From assembly GCA_947044365.1 (NCBI GenBank), contig OX345651.1, forward strand, positions 714,926 to 778,925: a stretch of DNA of 64,000 bases. The letters are read 5' to 3'. Origin of the DNA: Petrosia ficiformis. Taxonomy: Eukaryota; Porifera; Demospongiae; Haplosclerida; Petrosiidae. The position numbers and the translations under genes were made by a program. Position 1 is the stretch's first letter, and each line of letters opens with the position of its first letter. Positions 24,151 to 33,045 of this stretch are shown piece by piece. The notes under the pieces are model-generated. The model was given only the letters and a program-made list of their open reading frames with translations, was not told the DNA's origin and ran no database searches.

Positions 24151-24154
<4 letters not shown>
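21286..24154 (-). mobile_element. Complete pogo/Tigger-type DNA transposon
   Basis: The ends are inverted repeats: AGTAAACTCTGGTAATT at 21286 and its exact reverse complement ending at 24154, followed inward by related (C/G)CGGAC words and further GTCCGGAATT-type subterminal copies. (TA)n tracts flank both ends, as expected for TA target choice in the Tc1/mariner/pogo group. Total length is about 2.87 kb with one intact transposase gene on -. Intact ends and an undamaged reading frame point to recent activity (inference). Confidence 0.88.
21715..23802 (-). CDS. Pogo-type transposase with C-terminal PHD finger
   Basis: 695 aa in one exon. Order of parts: a Psq-type helix-turn-helix (about residues 8-50, with YRAAQLYNIPRQTLNDRL); a CENP-B/Tc5-type helix-turn-helix (about 60-130); a DDE_1 catalytic domain (about 165-340) with D174 (FNADETSF), D282 (LIIDGHESH) and D318 (LLQPLDVAVM), so 35 residues separate the last two; a low-complexity Gln/Ser/Asn region; a Lys/Glu-rich coiled coil (about 590-635); and a PHD finger (about 640-695) with CGEC, CKIC, WYHAAC and CESC. 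All catalytic residues are present and there is no stop or frameshift. Family role: cut-and-paste transposition at TA sites. The PHD finger may steer integration to marked chromatin (inference). Confidence 0.92.
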   Translation of the reverse strand: MSQTCGMKKKYSEPDIQEAIQRVKDGELTQYRAAQLYNIPRQTLNDRLNGKGSKQGRPPRLSAEEEGIIAEVCVNFSDWGIGLGKKDVIAIVADYLKEKNKSDLFLNGVPGRYWWSNFLKRNPNLSMRKPQSLQIARAKNTHAGTIDHWFHDVLQPLLEKNGLLNHPERVFNADETSFCLCGRPQKVVARKGAKSPQYTVGGTGKENITVQVCISASGFLLPPYILYSGQRLMPHHTQNGPPGARYAVSAKGWMTEINFLDWFRNLFIPHIPQQRPVLLIIDGHESHIKYEVRQLAIEHRIELAKLPAHTTHLLQPLDVAVMKPLKGFYDQAAHSLFLKERRYIKKTDFPYLIGQAWKGFKPTYAVNGFKRTGIMPLSRNAIEDGSLMPSRPLVATGPQKQQQQQQLGSGTNDDPNDIENDESGNERDLDELNCDPMYGESLLEQLNTHIDSELTNQLITSQCPSSSTSTSSGIANSSLSPPTSVPINQSHSNIGYSTPNPGTSDQSNSNNSSSSPAGQATVSESQSSQSSQSTTSTDSSLPAFFLKYLEQSVKSKSTPAKRGRRVASLGESLTAEEALEIQKKQEEEKRRKELEKEERKLQRLKKNEEKLKQKSKGKKRKEKQPARSSSRPKKIKYNDDQDVCGECGNIWEEETEESETWIECKICKQWYHAACIGLEEEELEDIGDYICESCN

Positions 24155-24194
<40 letters not shown>

Positions 24195-24617
24195 CTGTGA
24201 TATAACCTATATATATATGTATATAATTTATAGGTTATATCACAGCACGAGTGCTATATCAGATTTATAAAAACCGAGCCTGAGGGCGAGGTTTTTATAA
24301 ATCTGATATACATGTAGCACGAGTGGCTGTGATATAACCAATATATGTCACGAAAGACAAAACCTTTGTTGATGTCTGATGCTTCTCCTACCTTTTTGTC
24401 GGCACTTTGGAGAAGGTAAGCGTTGTTTTCTTGTAGTCTGTTTTGACGGCAGGTGCTATATCTGACCACAGTGCTATATCTGCTGAGCGCAGTGCTATAT
24501 CATATATATATCCCTGTGGTTTACTTTGATGTTTCGCCATATCGGGACATATATATATATATATGTATATATATAACAATGACTTTATATATAATCTGTC
24601 GTTTTTAGATACAGGGT
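24155..24617. repeat. (TA)n tract and nested palindromes
   Basis: A (TA)n tract flanks the transposon. It is followed by a hairpin at about 24192-24249 (GTGCTGTGATATAACC against GGTTATATCACAGCAC) and a larger one at about 24234-24340, with arms containing ATATCAGATTTATAAAAACC around a GAGCCTGAGGGCGAG loop. The two share an arm. The related core GATGTGATATAGCCC lies in the palindromes at 43460 and 56616, so this may be one MITE family. Confidence 0.7.
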
Positions 24618-27444
24618 ATGCTAACTGAAGATGAGTCTATCCTAGGATATGAGAAACTAGTTGACAAGGCAATCTTGGTGACGGAGAAAGCGTCAAAAGC
24701 AATGGAGCAATTGGAACGAACCGAGAATTGTATGTATATTAAATATGTACGGCATGTATATGTGTTTGTGTATGTGTGTATGGATGTATATCTTGCTGTA
24801 TGTATGTATGGCATGTATATGTGTTTGTGTATGTATAAATTGTACATGAACGTGTGTTGTGTGTACATATAAGTTTGTCTGTGTACATTACTACAGTCGT
24901 GTACATGTATGTATGTATACATTGTACATATACGTGTGTGTGTACATGTAGGTTTGTCTATGTACAGTACTACAGTCGTGTACATGACTACATGTATGTA
25001 TGTATGTATGTATATATGTATGTATACATTGTACATGTACTGGTTACATTATATCTATTTAATTACATTATATCATGTATATTATATGCATACATTATCA
25101 TAATTATCTTTGTCTGTCTGTTAAAATTTATTTTTCTATCTATCTATTTATAGCACTGGAGGATCAGAAAGCAATGTTGAGAAATGAAATTAAATCCACA
25201 TATCATGCTAATATTCCTGAAGCTCAAGATGAACCTGATGTAGAGTATCCTAATGTTATACTAATAATATACTAACTTCCTTAATAATGAACAAATATAA
25301 TAATTTGAATATTAGCTCAGCTTACTTGTCATAACGTATTTCTAGTTAAGTATTAGCATTGTTATCCCATGCTAGCAGGGTTTTGTAATCCAATTGCATT
25401 ACTAATTAAAAATGGCGGTGCTTTTTAAGCGGATGTAAGGTTGTATTTCAAGAGAAAGGAAAGAGATGAAGAGAGTCGGGAGAATACAGGGGAGTGGTCA
25501 GTACAATCACTGATTACACAACCATTTTGCTATAAGTAATGTTTATAACAACTACTCCTATCTGTTTTGTGTTCTACAAGCCGGAATGCTAGGAACTGTA
25601 ATACCACAGGTCACATGACATAACTGGTTTTAATATTGAAGCATAAAGTTATAGTTACTTAATAGTCACATGATAGTCACACAATTCACATGTGTTTGTA
25701 GTTCCTTAACAGTTATCTTAGAAAGGTTGAAGAAATTTTGAAAAATGAAGATAGGAAATTAAGAGATTTAACAGATAAGCTGAATGACATTCTAGATGAA
25801 AAGAAAGAAGTGGCATTTGCAAAGTAAGAAATGTTACTGAATGTCTGTCTCTACCTTATGTACCTTATACAAGTTGGACAAATATGTGGATGGATTGACT
25901 GATGGATGAATGAATGGATGGAGGAATGGATGAATGAATTGATGGATGGATGAATGGAGGGATGGATGGATGGATGAATGAATGGATGGAGGGATGGATG
26001 GATGAATGAATGGATGAATGGATGGATGGATGAAAGGAGGGATGGATGGATGGATGGATTTGTTTTAATACACCTATCCATGCTGATTTATAATAGGGCT
26101 GGGACAAAAGTAGAAAACAACCTTCAAAGCTTCGTCGGCAAAAATGAACAAACCTTCGAAGCTTCGCACGTGTTATTATCAATGTTGCTCTTACCTTGTT
26201 TGGCAATATAATGCCTCCAAAACTGGATTATTGCTTTATAATAAGTACTAGTCTTGTTCCTGTCACTATTTCTACTTAGATTTAGCATCGCTTGAATGAA
26301 AATTTAGGTAGCCTCAACTTTTCTTGGACACACCCACAATTTTAACCACATGTTTAGATTGCAAAAGTGTGCATGTGCAAACATTGAAGTGGGTGTGGCA
26401 GTGAAGCTTCGAAGGGAGAAATTTAGCTTCGAATGCGCAGTAAATGAATGAAGGTTCGAATATTCGAACCTTTTTCCCAGCCCTAATTTATAATCACTTC
26501 ATCATCAAGCCTATAGCCCTTAATTTAGCTCAGTGATTATATACATGTACATGTATAGCACTCATATGTGGTATATTAACATACATGTACATAATATAAT
26601 TATAATTATCTCTTTTATTGAATAGCAAACACTTGAAACTACAGCAGGCAGCACTTCCCATTCAGTTTGATGTAGAATCTACTAGAGAAAATGTTAAAGG
26701 ATGTATCCTTTTAGGTAGATAGATATACATCCATGTATACATGTATATAGAATATATTATATACATGTATATATTATATATGTATATACATGTCAATAGA
26801 TACTATGTATACATGTATATAATATATTGTGTACATGTATATAGACAGATAGATACATACATACATATTACATAGATACATGTATATACATACATACATA
26901 CAATGTACATACATATATAGTTACGTACATGTACATACATACATAGATAAATAGATAGATAGATACATACATGTATTTATATTAATACACTTATTGCAAT
27001 AGTGATCAACACTGATCATTATCTCATTATTAGTGTGTACTTATAAACAGTGGTGTGGAAACAGCCAGTCATGCAGGACATTGTCCGATAAATCTAGTGA
27101 ATGTTTAGTAAATTGAAACTAAACTGTATACAAAGTACATGGGAGCTGGACAAGAGTAGTGAAAATAGGCCAAATTGTCCGGCAGTTGGCTCAATGTTTC
27201 CACATCCCTGCTTATAAACATTGACAATATTAATTATTTTAAAGAAATGTTTTTCAAAATAAAAAGTATGTATGTTTAATATCTTAACATCAAATAACTA
27301 GTTATTAAACGCACTGATGGAAAAATTGAAGTATTTGAGTTCAATTTAATTAACGATGATCAAGAGGGCGTGGCTGATTATTTATGGGGAACTGGTAGTA
27401 AAGATTATAAAGTAACAGCTGCTAACACATCACATACACAATAA
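24618..27444 (+). CDS. Unrecognised small helical (coiled-coil-like) protein, 5 exons
   Basis: Best model: exons 24618-24729, 25154-25239, 25702-25823, 26626-26702 and 27302-27444, with phases 1, 0, 2 and 1, about 179 aa. The middle is Glu/Lys/Leu-rich and helical ([20 protein letters not shown]). The C-terminus reads [15 protein letters not shown] and ends GTGSKDYK...TSHTQ. I do not recognise the family. The end of exon 2 is uncertain (25239 or 25254, both phase 0). An acceptor just before the ATG suggests a 5' noncoding exon. Intron 3 holds a (GGAT)n array and an hAT-type MITE. The gene converges on K1. Copies of its last-exon tail lie downstream of K3 and K5, showing it was next to the kinase family before the array expanded. 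Confidence 0.6.
25880..26060. repeat. (GGAT)n/(GAAT)n array
   Basis: Imperfect tetranucleotide repeats in intron 3 of the coiled-coil gene. The open frames over it on both strands are artefacts. Confidence 0.88.
26094..26485. mobile_element. hAT-type MITE with 8-bp target duplication
   Basis: The ends are TAGGGCTGGGA and TCCCAGCCCTA, and the element is flanked on both sides by the exact 8-base duplication ATTTATAA (26086-26093 and 26486-26493). An 8-bp duplication with CTGGG-type ends is typical of hAT elements. The 392-base body has no transposase and contains several TTCGAAGC-like words. Confidence 0.88.
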
Positions 27445-28745
27445 ATATTATTTGTAGAATCATGTATAATTTGTAGTATCATGTACAGTTTTAGAGTTAC
27501 AATTTACTTCATTTAGAGCTCAAGAAGTTTAGATTTGTGATTGAAGTTGTGAAAGTACCTTTTTGTAAATTCAGTCGCCCCAATTTATGAAAACCGCACT
27601 TGTTGTGCATGATACTTATGAATAAACACTTGCCTTTAAAACACTTGGTATTTGGCCATTTTATACAGGAAGTAAACTAAATTTGGTATCTAAGAGAAAC
27701 ATCAACTGGTCTTCCTGGATACCAAATTTCATTGCCTACATGTACAAAATGGAGGAATAGTGAATGGTTAAAGGTGATTTGTTTGATCATGATTATTATG
27801 TACCACAAGTGTGGTTTTCACAAATTGGGTATGAAGACTTCCTGTCTCTCAATATTTTTGTTTTTGTTATCTGCGAAATGTTAAAACAAATTGTTCGCTT
27901 TCTAAATCACTGATCCTACTTGTAATGGTTCAGAGAAAATATTTTTGAAATAATTTTTATTGAAGTTATTTAATATAAAAATAGAAACAACATTTACAAA
28001 AATAATAAAATATATAATATTACAATCAAAAACAAACAAAGTCATTATACATCAGCAACAAAATTAAATTAACCACTTACACATAACAGCCCTACATAAG
28101 TATCAATATATACAAACATTTTGATATATTGATACGTATGTAGGATTGTTGTATGTTGTTTAATTTTCAAAATATATTTTTTTGTTTGTCTATTAATAAG
28201 TAACTAGCTTAATACTGCCTTCAGTGGTTCAAGCTAGGCAAGTGTAGTATGTTCTATGCATAGTAGTGTAGTATGGTCATTGAAAGAATTATTATCTTGA
28301 ATCATAACAATATAAAAATTAAAATAAAGCAGAAGCTACAATGTAATACTTATAGAGATAAAATACACGTATTTTTCATCTATTTTGAATTGAGTTCAGT
28401 TGATAGCAGCCACTCGTCCTTGACTTTTATTACTTTATACCTGCATTAAACAATCTGAAGTTAACCTTTTCATGATTATACGACTTGGACCCATACAAAT
28501 GAGTGATGATATATACATATTACTTTTCCATGTAGGTGAGGGTCCTGTCCCAACGGTGCTCGTTTTACAAGTAGCATTATGAAATTATAATAAATAATAA
28601 TTAAAGCAAGAAAAAACAAAATTGAGAGAATACAGTTGCATGCTTTAATAAAAAAACACTAATAACTTGTAGTGATAGTTATAAATGGAAAGAAAACACA
28701 AATAACTGTTAGACAATACTTTAAAAATTTCATGTTAATTTAGTC
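27445..28745. other. Intergenic between convergent genes, with foldbacks
   Basis: It separates the coiled-coil gene (+) from the 3' end of K1 (-). It contains a 252-bp foldback (27578-27829) and a hairpin (28081-28155) related to the one at 32612-32709. The stretch at 27950-28020 matches 32474-32550, so it belongs to the duplicated 3' flank shared by K1 and K2. I see no gene. Confidence 0.5.
27578..27829. mobile_element. Foldback MITE, 252 bp
   Basis: Ends CCCAATTTATGAAAACCGCA and the near-complement ending TGGTTTTCACAAATTGGG. The interior also folds back around TTTATACAGGAAGT and the opposite TGTACAAAATGG region. A related fold is at about 45370-45495, and single arms resembling CCATTTTGTACAG occur near 38367 and 51665. 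Confidence 0.6.
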
Positions 28746-31700
28746 TTACAATTTATTAATAGTAAAGAAGTCTTCTAAAGTGTAGTAAAGATATTCAAAG
28801 GTTAGCCTTCTCTCTGGCTCTGCCCTCCAGCAATCTAACATTATTTCGTAGAGGGGTTCTGGACAAGCCATAGGCATTGGCATACGATATCCTTCTTGTA
28901 CTTTCTTAAGTACCTCAGCATTTGTCATTCCAGGATAAGGGATACGACCGTAGGTCACCAGCTCATACAGAAGAATCCCGAATGACCACACATCTGATTT
29001 GATAGTGAAATGGTTGTAAAGAGCAGCTTCAGGTGCTGTCCATTTTATGGTCCGCCTGTAACTTGCTGTTTTGTTTGTACAATACTCATCATTGTTTTCA
29101 AACAAACTCAAACCTCCAATTTTGACAATATTACCATCTCCTACCAGGACATTTCTGGCAGCTAAATTACGATGAATATGATGTTGACTCCCCAAGTAGT
29201 CCATTCCATGTGCTATCTGTGCACCAATATTGATAAGCGAAGGTAGTTTTAAATGTCTCCCTTCTGTTCGTAAATAATTTAACAAATCACCTTTTGTCAT
29301 TAATTCAGTGATTATATAAATTGGTTCCTCTCTCGTACATACAGCATATAATTGAAGTATTTTCGGATGACTTAGTTTCTTCATGACTTCAGCTTCGGCT
29401 AAGAACTCTTGTGCAGGTATAGTACCTGTTTTAAAGATCTTGACAGCAACTGGAGTTGTATTATTCCAAAGACCTTCCATCACTTCACTGAATTCTCCTA
29501 CATGAAGTCGTTTCACAATATGTATGGAACATATTTCAATCTCCCATTTATTCATTTTAATGGAACCCTCTTTAGGGCAGCTAACAGTTAAACGACAACA
29601 GAGGCCATGTGAATCTCTTTGGTAATACTTCACTAAATCTTCTAGTGATGAAAACTTTGTATAAGGAACTAAGTAGTACCCACTGGAATCTACTTTAGAT
29701 ATACGATAATGATTAACGATTTCTTTACCTCGTATGGAGAGCGTGTATTTTTCTGGGTGAATCTCATCTTCTCTAATAAGGAAGGTACCTGGCTGGTTAT
29801 CGATTTGAAGTAGTTTCTTCTCTGCATCGGAACGTTTCAATTTACCAAAAAACCACCTATTAAAGGATAATAATAAGCTATGAATATTGTTAGTAATTGG
29901 TCAATTTCAGTTTACTAATCATGGACTGCAGTAGTCTCTTTCAGTTTCTGTGTAAGTACATTTAAAGGGCCAAAAAAGTGACCTCCCTTAAATACATATC
30001 TTGACATGCATCAAAACATCTTTGAAAATACTAATTTTCACATGGAATAATGACATGGAGGTGATATACCACCACCCTTAAAAGTTACTGCCTAGATTGT
30101 ATGATCTAATGCATGCAGTAACTGGTTATATACGAAGTAATGGCAATTAAAAGTTTTCTCTAATTATTATCCCAACATACTCTGATTTGTGAAGTTTGTT
30201 TATCTTTTCTGTTGAACATACAGTAACTTCAGCTAATTTCTCTTCAGATTTGCTAAACAAAATAGAGGTCAAAGGTCAAAATGGTTAAGCCTTTGTCCAT
30301 GTATAAAAACTAACTTTTGGTTGACAACATGATTAGGAGTATCAGTGACTGCTGTATATTCTGAGGGTCTCCATCTTTGTGCTTGCATTTGTGTTGGTAC
30401 TTTTCCAACCTCTTCACCTGTTATGGATAGTAGTACAAGTACTCAAACAAGCTATATGTATTATTTAATGTACTAGTGTGAGAGCTATGGTTGACAAGCT
30501 CATGCAGACATAGTCTAGTGCTGTATGAGCTAAGCTTCAAGACCCACCCCCAGTGCTGTATTTTAGCAAAGTGCTTTATTTAACTGCTAATGTGTCACAC
30601 TGTCCGAATGTTATACCATAATACAGTGTTAATTAGTTGACAGAATCACTATCTATTATCATTGTGACAATGATACTTCGTGTTCAAATTTCCCACCTAA
30701 AAAGCTATCCTGGGAGGTTTGATAAATCACTTATCGAACCTTTAGGGAACATCGACCTCACAGTAGGTATTTAGCAACCTCGTTTACTGCAATCTGATTG
30801 GTCAGTTTACTATATAATTTTATATATATATATATACATGGTAGAATTCAGTTATCACACTAACCTAATTTTTTAACGTAGTTACTAGGAAAGCCGCCTT
30901 CCACTTCATTAACTTTTCCTATTGACCATCCACTCTCGTATTCAGCTAGGATTTCCACTGTCTGTCCTACCTCCAGTGATAATTCATCACTATCTTCAGC
31001 CTCGTAGCTATAAGTAACTATTGCTGCGCTTCCTGAATAAAATAATGACAATTCATGTATGATGTACAAAATAATATTACATGCCTTTATCTAATTCCTT
31101 AACGTAGTTACTGGGAAAGACACCTTCCACTCCATTAACTCTTCCTATTGACCATCCACTCTCGTATTCAGCTAGGTTTTCCACTGTCTGTCCTACCACC
31201 AGTGATAATTCATCACTATCTTCAGCCTCATAGCTATAAGTGACTATTGCTGCGCTTCCTGAATAAAATAACGACAATTCATGTATGATGTACAAAATTA
31301 TATTACATGCCTTTATCTAATTCCTTAACATAGTTACTGGGAAAGACACCTTCCACTCCATTAACTCTTCCTATCAACCATCCATTCCCATATTCAGCTA
31401 GGATTTCCACTATCTGTCCTACCTCCAGTGATATATCATCACTATCTTCAGCCTCATATCTACAAGTAACTATTGCTCTACGTAATTTGCCATTGGAAAT
31501 TCCTGAATGAGATGATATGTACAATATTTAACCAGAAAGATAATTGCATTGTGTATGTAATATAAACTGTAGTATACCAGTGAAGGATGATGGAACAGGT
31601 TATGTGGATATAACTCAAGGCCCATAGGGCTGATGGGTATATCTACATAAACATCTGAATACCAGGTAGTATATCCAGCATATAGCCATAGTTTAACAAA

Positions 31701-32300
31701 TTTGATGAGCAAAATAAAAATTACTTAACCACATAAAACGGTTGCCATGGTAGCATATCTATAATAATTACCTGGTCTACAGGTTTTGGAATTTGTAACC
31801 TCTTCAAAACTCTTGTGTGCATCCTTAATCTTGCTCTTTACCGGTGTAATATCAGGTTGCTTGAGTGTACGAGTGACCTCATCTACATTTATAATTGTGT
31901 GATCAAATGTTATGTGACCACTAAGACACTTGGCACAGTGGAATTTGGTACATTGCTTACAGTAACCAGTTGCATCACTTTTACAATTATCACACAGAAC
32001 ATGTTGATCACCAGATCCCTTCAATAGACTGTATACCTCAGTGAGATTGTTGATGAGAAAAGCTGCTGGAAATCCAGCTACACCTGCTTCAGGTAGTTCT
32101 GTGGGTGTACGACAGGTAGGACATGATAAGAAGAGTTTCTTTCCTTGAAGATGAAGAGGTAGTCTCTCTAGACATTGTTGACAAAACAGGTGAAGACAAG
32201 GAAGTATCATGGGGCTAATGTAATGATGGTGACATATTGGGCAAGTTAGTTCCTCGAGTTTCCTGAGAACAGCAGAGGGAAATGAAGAAGTCTCTGCCAT
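28746..32300 (-). CDS. K1: RING-B-box-3xSH3-SH2-pseudokinase
   Basis: Exons in order: 31772-32300 (RING, B-box), 31311-31502, 31085-31258 and 30865-31032 (three SH3), 30315-30417 and 30181-30252 (linker), 28746-29856 (SH2 and kinase); 782 aa. RING: CPIC, CLHLFCQQC and CPTC. B-box: CDNC, CKQC, CAKC. Each SH3 ends in FPSNYV. SH2 begins WFFGKLKRSDAEKKL and has the phosphotyrosine Arg (FLIRED). The kinase keeps VAVK, the alpha-C Glu and APE, but HRD is HRN (codon at 29166-29168), DFG is GGL, and the Gly loop is eroded (HVGEFSEV). It is therefore a pseudokinase. There is no Src C-terminal Tyr tail; the protein ends LEDFFTINKL. Introns after SH3-1 and SH3-2 start with GC. Likely role: a phosphotyrosine-directed ubiquitin ligase (inference). 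Confidence 0.85.
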
Positions 32301-33045
32301 TATAAAGTCTCTCTACTACTAAAAGTCAATTTTGATACACCCCTTTTTGAATGTCCCAAGGTAGCAGTATGTGAATAATGATCCATGAATCTTGTTGAAC
32401 CCCATCTAAGTGTGGTTTATATATCTTCTCTGTATCTTCCATTTTAAAGCACTGATCCTATTTGTAATGGCCTTTTTAATAATTTTTATTGAAGTTATCA
32501 TTCAATATAAGAATAGAAACAAGAATAATAAAAATATTTTATTAATAAAAAAAAATTATCGTCAAAACTGAAAAAGCACACAAAGAAAATTAGATGTACA
32601 ACAAAATTTAACTAACCACTTCCACATAACAACCCTACATAAGTATCAATATATCAAAACATTTTGATATATTGATACTTATGTAGGGTTGTTATATGGA
32701 AGTGGTTAGTTGTTAATGTATAATATCATGATTTTCTTTGTGTGCCTTTTTCAGTTTCGATATCGCTAATTTTCAAAATATTATTTATTTGTTTGTCTGT
32801 TCATTAATAATTAATAATGAAATTTTAGAACAGAAATATTGAGACTGGTGTTGTAAAATTATAAATTACAAAACAGCTACATGTGTGTATACTATATAAA
32901 CAGAAAATTGAAACAGTACACAGATCTTTTTCCATGCTTCTAATGAAAGACAACACTAATAAATTGTTATAATTATGTAATTATAAATAAAGGTAATGAA
33001 AATAACGCTACATTAAACAGTTGAAAAACAATGCAGAAAATTCAG
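32301..33045. other. Spacer K2/K1 with long hairpin
   Basis: The 3' flank of K2 and the promoter side of K1. It contains the hairpin at 32612-32709 and sequence shared with the 3' flank of K1. No gene is seen. Confidence 0.5.
32612..32709. mobile_element. Near-perfect 98-bp palindrome (MITE-like)
   Basis: Arms of about 47 bases start CTAACCACTTCCACATAAC and pair almost perfectly around CAAAACATTTTG. A diverged copy lies at 28081-28155. Both are about 350-650 bases beyond a kinase stop codon, so the element was carried along by the duplication. Confidence 0.8.

Noticed and set aside
28746..29856. SH2-kinase exon as a stand-alone intronless kinase gene
   Set aside because: The exon starts with an acceptor and the first SH2 residues (WFFGK) precede the first ATG. 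In-phase linker and SH3 exons lie upstream in every copy.
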